From Mycobacterium paraense (GTDB lineage Bacteria > Actinomycetota > Actinomycetes > Mycobacteriales > Mycobacteriaceae), in contig NZ_LQPM01000012.1 of NCBI RefSeq assembly GCF_002101815.1, positions 1 to 64,000 of the forward strand: 64,000 nt of DNA. The letters run 5' to 3'. Numbering within the stretch: position 1 is the stretch's first letter; every line of letters begins with the position of its first letter. Positions 1 through 8,545 of the stretch are shown here, one piece after another. The position numbers were made by a program, and so were the translations under genes. The notes under the pieces were generated by a model. It was not told where the DNA came from. It saw nothing but the letters and a program-made list of their open reading frames with translations, and did not search any database.

Positions 1-1130
1 GTCGGCAGCCAGGTTGGGCAGCGTGATCGACGGCAGCCCCGGCAACGGCGGCAACGTGAAGCTCGGCAACCCCGGCAGCGACAAGTTGATCGGCGGCAGA
101 GTCAACGCCCCGGACAACACCGCGTTCAGTGCGGCGTTGATGTCCGCCCCGATGTTGGGCAGCGTGATCGACGGCAGACCCGGCAACGGCGGCAACGTGA
201 AGCTGGGCAGGCCCGGCAGCGACAAGTTGATCGGCGGCAGACCCGGCAACGTCAAGTTCAGCATCGCGTTGAGTGCGGCGTTGATGTCCGCCCCAATGTT
301 GGGCAGCGTGATCGACGGCAGACCCGGCAACGGCGGCAACGTGAAGCTCGGCAGGCCCGGCAGCGACAAGTTGATCGGCGGCAGACCCGGCAACGTCAAG
401 TTGAGCGCACCGCTCAGTGCGGCGTTGATGTCGGCGGCCAGGTTGGGCAGCGTGATCGACGGCAGCCCCGGCAACGGCGGCAACGTGAAGCTCGGCAGAC
501 CCGGCAGCGACAAGTTGATCGGCGGCAGCGTCAACGCCCCGGACAACACCGCGTTCAGTGCGGCATTGATGTCCGCCCCGATGTTGGGCAGCGTGATCGA
601 CGGCAGACCCGGCAACGGCGGCAACGTGAAGCTGGGCAGGCCCGGCAGCGACAAGTTGATCGGCGGCAGACCCGGCAACGTCAAATTCAGCGCCCCGCTC
701 AGTGCGGCGTTGATGTCGGCAGCCAGGTTGGGCAGCGTGATCGACGGCAGACCCGGCAACGGCGGCAACGTAAAGCTCGGCAACCCCGGCAACGACAAGT
801 TGATCGGCGGCAGACCCGGCAACGTCAAATTCAGCGCCCCGCTCAGTGCGGCGTTGATGTCGGCAGCCAGGTTGGGCAGCGTGATCGACGGCAGACCCGG
901 CAACGGCGGCAACGTAAAGCTCGGCAACCCCGGCAACGACAAGTTGATCGGCGGCAGACCCGGCAACGTCAAATTCAGCGCCCCGCTCAGTGCGGCGTTG
1001 ATGTCGGCAGCCAGGTTGGGCAGCGTGATCGACGGCAGACCCGGCAACGGCGGCAACGTAAAGCTCGGCAGCCCCGGCAGCGACAAGTTGATCGGCGGCA
1101 GAGTCAACGCCCCCGACAACAACCCGCTCA
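1..1130 (-). repeat. Tandem 141/144-bp coding repeats in a PE gene
   Basis: The anchor GCGTGATCGACGGC (plus strand) recurs at about 21, 162, 306, 450, 591, 735, 879 and 1023. The spacings are 141, 144, 144, 141, 144, 144 and 144 bp, all multiples of three. The units at 735-878 and 879-1022 look identical base for base. The 141-bp units carry a GTCAACGCCCCGGACAACAC variant where the others carry a CCCGGCAACGTCAA variant. On the coding (minus) strand each unit encodes 47 or 48 residues rich in Leu and Pro. Confidence 0.93.
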
Positions 1131-2037
1131 GCGACGCATTCAGGTTGGCGCCCAAGCCATTCAGCGCCGCCGAGAGCTGCACACCCAGGGGGCCCAGGTT
1201 CGGGAATGTCAGCGCCGGCAGACCCGGCAACGCGGCCAGGAAGTTACCCGCCAGCGTCGCACCCGTCTGCAACGCCCCATTCAGGCCGGCGCCGAGGTTG
1301 CCGGCCAAACTACCCAAGCCGTTCAGCCCGGCCGCGAGGTTGGCCGCCAACCCTGTCAGGCTGCCGCCCAGGCTCGCGGACAACGCGGCGCTGAGGTCGA
1401 GACCGAAGTTGGCATTCAACAAGGCATTCAGCGCGGCGTTGGCCTGGGCGAGCAGCGGACCGCCCATGGCGGACAGCGCGGCACCGCTGTTTTCGAGGGC
1501 GAGGCCGGCCTGGACGATGGCGTTACCCGTCTGGACCATCCCGTTGCCGATGCCGGACAGGATGAAACCGCCGGTCTGGAAGACCAGCCCGCCGAGCCCG
1601 GCGCCGAGGAGCGTCTCCAGCGTGCCGCCGAGAGCCGCTCCGAGGCTGCTGTTCAACCCGGCCGACAGCGACCCACTGAGCGCGGCGCCGAACCCGGAAA
1701 TCGCGGCGCCGAGTTCGGCCGCCAGGTTTCCGCCGCCCGAGAGCATCGCGGCGCTGTTGGCGATTTCCGCACCCGTGTACGCGGCGGCGCCGCCACTCAA
1801 CGTGCCGACGAAGGCGTTGTGGAACGCCGCGACTTCCGCGTTGAGTGCTTGGTACTCCTGGCCGAAATTGCCGAAGAGCGCGGCGATTGCGGTCGACACC
1901 TCATCGCTCGCGGCGGGCGCCAGGCTGGTCGTCGGCGCGAGGATGGCTTCAGTGACCTCGTCTAGCGCTGAGCGGATACTTGCGAGATCTTGGGCGGCCA
2001 CCTCGACAAGATCCGGAACTGCGACCACAAAAGACAT
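1..2037 (-). CDS. PE family protein with Leu/Pro-rich tandem repeats (3' part cut by window edge)
   Basis: The frame is open from an ATG at 2037 to the left edge, giving at least 679 residues without a stop. The first ~95 residues are a PE domain: it begins MSFVVAVPDLVEVAAQDLAS and ends with YTGAE, a YxxxE type VII (ESX) secretion signal. An Ala/Gly/Leu-rich linker follows, then eight or so copies of a 47/48-residue repeat built on LPGLP, LSLPGLPSFTLPPLPGLPSI and NLAADINAAL. It is not a PGRS protein, because GGA/GGN repeats are absent. A GGGGAG ribosome site lies 6 nt before the chosen ATG; an in-frame ATG two codons upstream touches that site and is less likely. It is probably exported to the cell surface. 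Function unknown. Confidence 0.88.
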   Translation of the reverse strand, partial: MSFVVAVPDLVEVAAQDLASIRSALDEVTEAILAPTTSLAPAASDEVSTAIAALFGNFGQEYQALNAEVAAFHNAFVGTLSGGAAAYTGAEIANSAAMLSGGGNLAAELGAAISGFGAALSGSLSAGLNSSLGAALGGTLETLLGAGLGGLVFQTGGFILSGIGNGMVQTGNAIVQAGLALENSGAALSAMGGPLLAQANAALNALLNANFGLDLSAALSASLGGSLTGLAANLAAGLNGLGSLAGNLGAGLNGALQTGATLAGNFLAALPGLPALTFPNLGPLGVQLSAALNGLGANLNASLSGLLSGALTLPPINLSLPGLPSFTLPPLPGLPSITLPNLAADINAALSGALNLTLPGLPPINLSLPGLPSFTLPPLPGLPSITLPNLAADINAALSGALNLTLPGLPPINLSLPGLPSFTLPPLPGLPSITLPNLAADINAALSGALNLTLPGLPPINLSLPGLPSFTLPPLPGLPSITLPNIGADINAALNAVLSGALTLPPINLSLPGLPSFTLPPLPGLPSITLPNLAADINAALSGALNLTLPGLPPINLSLPGLPSFTLPPLPGLPSITLPNIGADINAALNAMLNLTLPGLPPINLSLPGLPSFTLPPLPGLPSITLPNIGADINAALNAVLSGALTLPPINLSLPGLPSFTLPPLPGLPSITLPNLAAD

Positions 2038-2556
2038 GTTCATCTCCCCACGCGAATGAACGACATATATACGTTTATGAGCCCGAATAATCGAGGCAAG
2101 CTGAGCGTAAGGGCGTGCCATCCGGCACATTCGAAAACCATTGTTTTCATGAGAGTTCGGCGCGTCTGCGTACGATCCCGGCTCCCGCGCAACTGGACGG
2201 TGGTACCGAAAAACGGTCAGTACGAACGTGTTTCCGCAGTTCGACGCGCACCTACATCGTTAGCGCGGGGTGCCCGGTTGGCGTCGCGACATACGGTGTG
2301 ACGTACGTAATACTTCGACGTCGCGGCCGGCGCATTTCCAATACTCTAGACCGCAAACCGCCTGCAGCATAGGCGTTTTGGTCGGTTATATGAGGTCCGT
2401 CAGTTCTTTCGGTACAACGACCGCGCCCTCTACAGGCCGGGGTTTTGCCGCCGCCGGCCGACCGTCTCCAGTAGACACGCCGCCATCTGCGGGGTCAATG
2501 GAAAGCGGTGTCTCGCAAACGCTTTCTGTATACGTGTCGAATAAGCGCCCGGCGCG
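2038..2556. other. Intergenic region between two PE genes
   Basis: This stretch of 519 bp has no credible gene. It is less GC-rich than its surroundings. A TATATA stretch near 2063-2070 lies about 30 nt upstream of the PE start at 2037 and could be the -10 box of that gene on the minus strand. I see nothing else that I can support. Confidence 0.4.
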
Positions 2557-4056
2557 CTAGAAGGTGATCAGAGGTAGCGAAATCAGCGGCGGCGCAGAGG
2601 CGGGTGCGCCGATGGCCTGGGCCAGCTGCTGGGGCACGTAGTTCACCAGGAACGGCAGCAATCCGCTGAACGGCGTGCTGCCGACGCCCAGGTCGATCGC
2701 GATCGGAGGCAGGACGTCCCCGCCCAACGCGGTGACCGTCGCGGTCACCGGGTAGTACCCGGGCGGGTGCAGCAGCCCATCGAGCGGGAAGTTCGCCACC
2801 ACCGTGACATTCAGCAGATCCGCTACCGCAGGCCCCGTAATGCTCGAAAGGTTCAAGGCGTAAGGGAAAGTGGCCTGTCCGTTGAGGAAACCGTCGACGA
2901 TATAGGCCGGAGCGTCGACGAGGGCGGCGAACGCCGCGGCGCCGTCTCCGGCTTGGACGGCAGACGTGAACAGAGACCCGGCATACCCGGCCGCCTCCAT
3001 CGCGGCGGCCGGCGGGCCCAGCAGACTGGCACCGAACACCAGCGGCAACCCGACGACGTTGTCGAGGGCCAAAATGGGGGTCGGCAGCACCTGCTGCACC
3101 ACCAAGGACGACGTGACGCTGGTATTCGTCAGCGTGCCAACGACATTGGCGAAATTCTGGACGATCTCGCCGGGTATGGCGGAGACCGGCTGGAAATTCC
3201 CCGTTTGGATGGCCGTCGCGATGGTCTGCCCGTAGACCATCTGGTTGGCGACGAACTGCCGCAGGAACGGGAAGGGGTCGGCCAACCAGCCGCCCGCAAG
3301 GCTGTTCAGGTTGGTCCAGGTGTTGTAGACGAGCGCCTCGTATGGGCCGGCGATGCCGGTGAAGAAGGGGCCGGCGCCGGCTTGCACGTTGAGTAGCCCG
3401 GGCAGAAGCGGGTTCACCGCGCCGGTCAACGTATCCGTAAGGCCGCCAAGGGTTGTGGGCAACCCAGGCAGCGCGGTCGTCAACAGTGAGCCGAGGTTAC
3501 TGCCCAGTGAGCCCAGATTGCCCAGCGAGCCGAGGCCGCCAAGGAGACCGGTCCCGCCGGTCAAGCCGCCGAGCAGCCCACCCAATCCGCTTGTCCCACC
3601 GGTCAATCCGCCCAACAGCCCGGTGGCACCGCTGGTACCACCGGTGAGACCGCCGAGCAGGCCGCTGGCGCTGACACCCTGTGCGGCGCCCGCCACCACC
3701 CCGCCTGACAGCAATGGGGAACCCAGCATCGCGTCGGCGGGTGCGTTGATCGCGTTGGCGACGGTCTGTTCCGCGTTGGCGAGCTCGGTGCCGACGTAGG
3801 CCGCAGCACCGGCGTTGATCAAGCTGACGAACTCGGCGTGAAACGCCTGGGCTTGGGCGCTGGCCCACTGAAATTCCTGGCCGAAATTGCCGAACATCTC
3901 CGAGATGGCCGCCGAAACCTCGTCCGCGGCGGCCGGCAACACCGCCGTCGTGGAGACCGCGACGCTCGACGCCGCCTGGGCCAGCGACGAGCGGATACCT
4001 GCCAAATCCTCGGCCGCCTCCTGAGCCAGTTCCGGCGCCACGCTTACAAACGACAT
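2557..4056 (-). CDS. PE family protein with C-terminal extension
   Basis: 499 residues from an ATG at 4056, preceded by GGGAG 7 nt upstream. The frame stays open further upstream, but the PE start MSFVSVAPELAQEAAEDLAG fixes the N-terminus. The PE domain ends in YVGTE (YxxxE export signal). A Gly/Leu-rich linker with GLLGGLTGGTSG repeats spans roughly residues 115-215. The C-terminal half contains NPFPF/NQ-type motifs and DAPAYIVDGFLNGQATFPY, also present in the next PE genes in diverged form. The middle of the shared domain (two NQxxYxQT blocks and IPGQMAQNFTNL) is reduced to one copy here. It shows no GxSxG lipase motif of PE-PPE hydrolases. Likely ESX-exported; function unknown. Confidence 0.87.
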   Translation of the reverse strand: MSFVSVAPELAQEAAEDLAGIRSSLAQAASSVAVSTTAVLPAAADEVSAAISEMFGNFGQEFQWASAQAQAFHAEFVSLINAGAAAYVGTELANAEQTVANAINAPADAMLGSPLLSGGVVAGAAQGVSASGLLGGLTGGTSGATGLLGGLTGGTSGLGGLLGGLTGGTGLLGGLGSLGNLGSLGSNLGSLLTTALPGLPTTLGGLTDTLTGAVNPLLPGLLNVQAGAGPFFTGIAGPYEALVYNTWTNLNSLAGGWLADPFPFLRQFVANQMVYGQTIATAIQTGNFQPVSAIPGEIVQNFANVVGTLTNTSVTSSLVVQQVLPTPILALDNVVGLPLVFGASLLGPPAAAMEAAGYAGSLFTSAVQAGDGAAAFAALVDAPAYIVDGFLNGQATFPYALNLSSITGPAVADLLNVTVVANFPLDGLLHPPGYYPVTATVTALGGDVLPPIAIDLGVGSTPFSGLLPFLVNYVPQQLAQAIGAPASAPPLISLPLITF

Positions 4057-4294
4057 AGCCACTCCCGTCGAACCACCGACGGGGACTACCCGAGATAAAT
4101 CCGAGTAAACACAAGTTGAATAAATGTCCCGGCTCGCGGCGAGCTCAGAGCCAGGCGCTATCTGCCCCGGCGCACGCACCCCGGCTCTCCGGGCGAGGGC
4201 GCGGGAACCTGGCCCCGCCGGATAGCGGCTAGCGTCACCGCGGTAGCCCAGACCTTTGGGGCACGGCGCCCCTCGACGCCGCGCCCCGCGACAG

Positions 4295-4663
4295 CTAGCC
4301 CGCGGGCGTGGCCGCTCCGACGGCTGAACCCGCACCGCCACCCGGGAGCGGGAGCCCGGCATGGAGCAAGTTCTGTTCGGCATTGGCGACGTCGGCGCCG
4401 AGGTAGGCGCGCGCGCCCGCGCTCAGCAAGTTAACGAACTGCTCGTGGAAGTCCTGCGCCTGGGCGCTGATGCCCTGATAGTCCTGTCCGAAGGCACTCA
4501 AAAGCGCCGCGACAGCGGCCGAGACCTGATCGTCGGCCGGAGCCACCATCTCGGCCGTCGGCGCGGCGGCCGACGCGCTGGACTCGGCGAGCAGGGAGCG
4601 GATGCCCGCCAGGTGCCGGGCTGCGGCCTGCACTTCTTGGGGAGCCGCGGTGACGAACGACAT
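4295..4663 (-). CDS. Short PE protein (PE domain only)
   Basis: 122 residues, starting at the ATG at 4663 (MSFVTAAPQEVQAAARHLAG) with GGGGC 7 nt upstream; an in-frame ATG four codons earlier overlaps that site. It consists almost wholly of a PE domain ending YLGAD (YxxxD export signal), then a ~20-residue Gly/Pro/Ala tail. PE-only proteins often pair with a PPE protein in an operon, but no PPE gene is present nearby. It may be a stand-alone small PE protein or a neighbour that lost its C-terminal domain. The gene lies 238 bp upstream of the 2557-4056 gene on the same strand. Confidence 0.8.
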   Translation of the reverse strand: MSFVTAAPQEVQAAARHLAGIRSLLAESSASAAAPTAEMVAPADDQVSAAVAALLSAFGQDYQGISAQAQDFHEQFVNLLSAGARAYLGADVANAEQNLLHAGLPLPGGGAGSAVGAATPAG

Positions 4664-4772
4664 GTCCAGCCCCATCGCTTCATACGACGGTCGCCCGATG
4701 GTTATCGAGACACTACGAGCCTAGTCATACGTCGTTGCTCCCGGCGCAAAATGGACGGTCTTCACGCGGGTA

Positions 4773-6299
4773 TCACCCCAGAGGCGTGATCGCCGCCGCG
4801 AGTTGAGATCCGAAGCTCAGCAACCCGGGAATGATGCCGCCGATCGGCGTGCCCGGGACCGTGCCAAGTCCACCAGCGAGGACGACCGGACTCAGCGGGG
4901 TGAGCAGCCCACCCAGGGGAAGCTCGGCCGTCGTGGTGATGCCCAACGGGAAGCCCGCGTCCGTGAAGTTGACCGTCACCGATGGCAGAGCCAGCAGCGT
5001 TTGACCGTTGAGGAAGCCGTTGGCGACGGAGGCGGGAGCATCGATCAGTGCCGCTGCGGCGCCCAGCGGGTCTCCGGTTTGGACCGCGGTCACGAACGCC
5101 AAGGCGCTGGAGTTAAGTGCGCTCAGCGCGTTGGCCGGCGCACCTATCCCGTCGAAAACCAACTGCAGCGGCAATCCGAAATTGATTGCGAGCGTGCCCA
5201 GGTTCAGCGTCGACCCAAAGTTGGTGACTGTCTCGACCAGGTTGGTGAAGTTCTGCGCCATCTGAGCGGGGATGGAGCCCGCCGGCAGGAGGTTGGTGAA
5301 GTTCTGCGCCATCTGTCCGGGAATGGCAAAGATCGGCGCCAGGTCGCCTAGCGGGCCCAGCGGGGTTATAGGCACTACGATCGGCTGCCCCAAATCAGCG
5401 AACGGCACGTTGATGTCCTGGAAACCGGGCAGGACGACATTCTCCAGGCCCTGCGCGACGGCGTTCACGGCGCCCTGGACGTTGCCCGCCGCCAACGCCT
5501 GGCCGGCGGCCTGGAAGCTCGCGGGCAGCCCGCTCAAGTCGGTGACGAGGTCGGTGCCGGCGCTCTGCAGCCCGGTGACGACGGTCTGCGCGTAGCCAAT
5601 CTGGTTGTTGACGAACTGCTGCAACAACGCCCCCGGGTTGAACGTCGCAAGGCCCTGAATGCCGGTTTGGATCGTGACCGGCAGGTTGGCCAACTCGGCG
5701 GGCAGGTTCTGGATCCCGGTCGCGATCGACGAGCCGATCGTCTGGGCGTAGCCGATCTGGTTGTTGAGCAGCTGGTGCGCGAACGGGAACGGGTTGGACG
5801 AGAAGGTGGCCCCGATGGCCTGCAGGTTGGTGACGGTGTTCGAGACGAGCGCCTGGTACGGCGCCGCGACGGTGGCACCGAACGAGTTGAGTCCGCTGAC
5901 CAACGCGGATGCCCCGCCCGTCGGAAGTGAGCCCAGCGCGACGGGAGAGCTGGCGATCGCGTTCGACATGGCCTGCGCGCCGGCCTGGATCTCGCCCCCG
6001 AGCGCGGTCTGGGCCGCGTTGGCGGCCTCGGCGCTGGTGTAGGCGCCCGCGCCCGCGTTCATGAAGCTGACGAACTGCTGATGGAACGTCTGAGCCTGGG
6101 CGCTGAGGGCCTGAAATTCCTGGCCGACGTTGCCGAACAGGGAAGCGATCGCGACCGACACCTCGTCCTGAGCCGCCGTCGCGATTCCGGTCGTTGGGCC
6201 GGCCGCGGATGCCGCCGCTTCGGCCAGCGACGAACGGATTCCCGCCAGATCCTGGGCCGCGCTCTCGACCAGTTCCGGCGTTGCGAACACAAACGACAT
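4773..6299 (-). CDS. PE family protein with conserved long C-terminal domain
   Basis: 508 residues from the ATG at 6299 (MSFVFATPELVESAAQDLAG), with an AAGGAGAG site upstream. The PE domain ends YTSAE (export signal). From about residue 150 follows the domain shared with the next three genes: AAPYQALVSNTVTNLQAIG, NPFPFAHQLLNNQIGYAQT, then a second NNQIGYAQTVV block, IPGQMAQNFTNLLPAGSIPA, FDGIGAPANALSALNSSA, DAPASVANGFLNGQ, a GGLLTPL motif and a closing GGIIPGLLSF segment. The MAQNFTNL element occurs twice in succession. No enzyme motif seen. Probably surface-exposed or secreted by ESX-5; function unknown. Confidence 0.9.
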   Translation of the reverse strand: MSFVFATPELVESAAQDLAGIRSSLAEAAASAAGPTTGIATAAQDEVSVAIASLFGNVGQEFQALSAQAQTFHQQFVSFMNAGAGAYTSAEAANAAQTALGGEIQAGAQAMSNAIASSPVALGSLPTGGASALVSGLNSFGATVAAPYQALVSNTVTNLQAIGATFSSNPFPFAHQLLNNQIGYAQTIGSSIATGIQNLPAELANLPVTIQTGIQGLATFNPGALLQQFVNNQIGYAQTVVTGLQSAGTDLVTDLSGLPASFQAAGQALAAGNVQGAVNAVAQGLENVVLPGFQDINVPFADLGQPIVVPITPLGPLGDLAPIFAIPGQMAQNFTNLLPAGSIPAQMAQNFTNLVETVTNFGSTLNLGTLAINFGLPLQLVFDGIGAPANALSALNSSALAFVTAVQTGDPLGAAAALIDAPASVANGFLNGQTLLALPSVTVNFTDAGFPLGITTTAELPLGGLLTPLSPVVLAGGLGTVPGTPIGGIIPGLLSFGSQLAAAITPLG

Positions 6300-6328
6300 C
6301 TGCCTTCTCTCCTTGGCTCATTACGAGG

Positions 6329-6341
6329 TGACCGGTGGTCA
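6329..6341 (-). promoter_or_regulatory. Palindrome TGACC-GGT-GGTCA in PE gene leader
   Basis: TGACCGGTGGTCA lies 29 nt upstream of the ATG at 6299. A related 13-bp element stands 27-32 nt before the starts of the next three PE genes, so it is conserved in position. It could be a regulator-binding site or a small stem in the mRNA leader. Confidence 0.5.
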
Positions 6342-6564
6342 TCCAACGTTCGATAGCGAGCCCCCGGCTCGATATCTTCGCGGGCGGTTACCCCCCAGTA
6401 ACCAAGACGAAAATGAGCCTAACCAGCACCGATGTCACTACCAAAAGACAACAGGTGATTTCACAGCTTTCGTTACGCTGCGAGGAGCGGACCGCGCCGA
6501 CGACTGAGGGCCGGGACGCCGGCTTACGCCGACGGCCCGACCCTCAATGGTTAACTCGTGCCGG

Positions 6565-8211
6565 CTAGGCGGCGATGTCCGCCGCCAACTGCGCGGGGAA
6601 ACTGAGCAGCCCGGGAATCAGGCCACCGATCGGGGTGCCACCCGAGAGTTCGAGCGGCAATGTCATCCCGAACAGGTCGACGAGGACCTGCGGGGTTGCG
6701 AGCGGGGTGAGCAGCCCGCCGAGCGGCAAATAGGTCGTCGACGGCAGCGTGAGCCCGAGCAGCGAGACCATTGCCGGCGGCAATGTGACGACGGTCGTGC
6801 CGTTGAGGAACGCGTCGGCGACGACGGCCGGGGCATCCAGGAGGGTGGCGGCGGCCGCCGACGCGTTCCCGGCCTGCAGTGCGCTGACCAGCGCCTGCCC
6901 GGTGGAGTTGAGCGCACTCAATGCGTTCGCCGGCGCACCGATCCCGTCCAAAAGGAGCTGCAGCGGGATCCCGAAGTCCAGATTGGCGACATTGCTGATC
7001 GAGATCGTGGTGCCGAAATTGGTGAATGCGCTGATCAGGTTGGTCGCGTGTTGCGCCATCATCGCCGGGATGCTGCCGGCGGGCAACATGTTGGTGAAGT
7101 TCTGCGCGATCTGTCCCGGGATGGCCAGGATGGGCGCCAGGTCGCCCAGCGGCCCTATCGGCACGATGCTGGTGACCAGCGTCGACCCTCCGTCTCCCCC
7201 GACCTGGACGCCGTTGAAGCCGGGGAGGAAGGCGTTGGTGAGGGTCTGGTTGATGGCGGTGTATGCCGCGGCGTTGTCGCCGGTCAACAGATCCTGGGCT
7301 GCCGTCAGGAAGCCGGCCGGCAGGGTCTGCACCCCGGTGACGAAGTCGTTGGCGGCGCTCTGCAGCGACGTGACGACCGTCTGGGCGTTGGCGACCTGGC
7401 TGGTGATCAGCTGCTGCAGCACGGCGCCCGGGTTGATCGTCGAAAGACCTTGCAGCCCCGCTTGAATGGTTGCCGGCAGGTTCGCCAACGTGGCGGGAAG
7501 GTTCTGGATGCCGGTGGCGATCGACGAGGCGATGGTCTGCCCGTAGAAGATCTGGTTGTTGACGAGCTGGTGCAGGAAGGGGAACGGGTTGCTCACCACG
7601 GTGTTCCCGATGGCCTGCAGGTTGGTGACGGTGTTCGAGACCAGCGCCTGATAGGGCGCGGCGACGGTGGCACCGAACGAGCTGATGCCGCTGGCCAGCG
7701 CGGACGCGCTGCCCGTCTGAAGCGTCCCGAGTCCGATGGGCGAGCCGGCGATCGCATTCGAAATCGCTTGCGCGCCAGTCTGAATCTGGCCGCCGACGAA
7801 CCCGCCGAGGCTACCGCTGCCCAGCGCGGCCACCGCGCCGTTCAGCTCCGCGCCGACGTTGCCGGCGAGCTGGCCGACACCGCCGACGACGCCCCCGTCC
7901 AGGGCACCGCCCAGCAGGGTCTGCGCCGCGTTGGCGGTCTCGGCACTGGCGTAGGCGCCCGCGCCCGCATTCATCAACGAGACGAACTGCTGGTGGAACG
8001 CCTGGGCCTGGGCGCTCACCGCCTGAAAGTGCTCGCCGAAGTTGCCGAACATCGATGCGATCGCAACCGATACCTCGTCCTGCGCCGCGATTGCGATCCC
8101 GGTCGTGGGACCGGCCGCGGTTGCCGCGGCCTCGGCCAGCGACGAACGAATGCCCGCCAGGCTCGTGGCCGCGCTTTCGACCAGATCCGGCGTTGCGATC
8201 ACAAATGACAT
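6565..8211 (-). CDS. PE family protein with conserved long C-terminal domain
   Basis: 548 residues from the ATG at 8211 (MSFVIATPDLVESAATSLAG), 9 nt after AAGGAG. The PE domain ends YASAE. It is the closest paralogue of the 4773-6299 gene: the same AAPYQALVSNTVTNLQAIG, NPFPFLHQLVNNQIFYGQT, IPGQIAQNFTNMLPAGSIPA, GIGAPANALSALNSTG, DAPAVVADAFLNGT and GGLLTPL motifs occur in the same order, plus an extra Gly/Ala-rich stretch after the PE domain. The upstream regions of the two genes also match, so gene and promoter were probably duplicated together. Exported PE protein of unknown function. Confidence 0.9.
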   Translation of the reverse strand: MSFVIATPDLVESAATSLAGIRSSLAEAAATAAGPTTGIAIAAQDEVSVAIASMFGNFGEHFQAVSAQAQAFHQQFVSLMNAGAGAYASAETANAAQTLLGGALDGGVVGGVGQLAGNVGAELNGAVAALGSGSLGGFVGGQIQTGAQAISNAIAGSPIGLGTLQTGSASALASGISSFGATVAAPYQALVSNTVTNLQAIGNTVVSNPFPFLHQLVNNQIFYGQTIASSIATGIQNLPATLANLPATIQAGLQGLSTINPGAVLQQLITSQVANAQTVVTSLQSAANDFVTGVQTLPAGFLTAAQDLLTGDNAAAYTAINQTLTNAFLPGFNGVQVGGDGGSTLVTSIVPIGPLGDLAPILAIPGQIAQNFTNMLPAGSIPAMMAQHATNLISAFTNFGTTISISNVANLDFGIPLQLLLDGIGAPANALSALNSTGQALVSALQAGNASAAAATLLDAPAVVADAFLNGTTVVTLPPAMVSLLGLTLPSTTYLPLGGLLTPLATPQVLVDLFGMTLPLELSGGTPIGGLIPGLLSFPAQLAADIAA

Positions 8212-8240
8212 GTCCACCCTCTCCTTGGGCCACCACACGG

Positions 8241-8253
8241 TGACCAACGGTCA
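8241..8253 (-). promoter_or_regulatory. Palindrome TGACC-AAC-GGTCA in PE gene leader
   Basis: Perfect 5-bp arms around three bases, 29 nt upstream of the ATG at 8211. This is exactly the same distance as for the preceding paralogue (6329-6341). See the finding on the shared element. Confidence 0.5.
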
Positions 8254-8278
8254 CTCACTTCGGCACAAAGTCGACTAA

Positions 8279-8306
8279 GGCCCCGCGCACGACCGTGCGC
8301 GAGGCC
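8279..8306 (-). promoter_or_regulatory. GC-rich stem-loop in PE gene leader
   Basis: GGCC-C-CGCGCAC, loop GACC, GTGCGCG-A-GGCC: a 7-bp stem, one mismatch, then four more pairs. It lies inside the predicted leader of the PE gene starting at 8211. No T-run follows on the minus strand, so it is unlikely to be a classic terminator; an RNA-stability or translation element is possible. Confidence 0.4.
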
Positions 8307-8374
8307 CCCCTCGACTCTCATAGCTGCCGGTTACCGACCGGTAAACTTACCCGGCGGTAACCAAGACAAACGTG

Positions 8375-8402
8375 AGTCTAATAAGCAGTCCGCTTTTGTC
8401 AA
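8375..8402 (-). promoter_or_regulatory. Predicted SigA-type promoter of PE gene at 8211
   Basis: Read on the minus strand, TTGACA (8402-8397) is followed after 16 bp by TAGACT (8380-8375). This matches the -35 consensus exactly and the TANNNT -10 pattern. The implied start near 8368 gives a leader of about 155 nt that contains the hairpin and palindrome. Confidence 0.5.
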
Positions 8403-8545
8403 AATGACAATTAGCGTTTTCACAGGGTTCGTTACGCTTGCGAAGAGAATTTCGGCTCGGCGCACCGAGAAACCGGCAGGTCAAAGGGCCGCCGGTGCGC
8501 AACTCGGGAGCGGCTCGCGGACAAGACGCCGGCCGGCGATGGCGC

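Larger units (their letters stand above)
8212..8545 (-). other. Leader and promoter region between PE genes
   Basis: 334 bp between the PE gene starting at 8211 and the stop of the one at 8546. It contains a ribosome site, a 13-bp palindrome (8241-8253), a GC-rich hairpin (8279-8306) and a consensus-like minus-strand promoter (8375-8402). The block 8350-8455 resembles 6385-6485 upstream of the preceding paralogue, including GTAACCAAGAC and TTCGTTACGCT. Confidence 0.6.

Noticed and set aside
1..1130. CRISPR array
   Set aside because: The repeats are long, contiguous, in frame and coding; there are no unique spacers between short repeats and no cas genes.
1..2037. PE_PGRS classification
   Set aside because: No GGA/GGN repeats; the repeats are Leu/Pro-rich.
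14..2059. Long plus-strand open frame with Gly-rich repeats opposite the first PE gene
   Set aside because: It is the antisense of the PE gene. The minus strand has a PE domain, export signal, ribosome site and sensible repeat, whereas the plus frame has no recognisable product.
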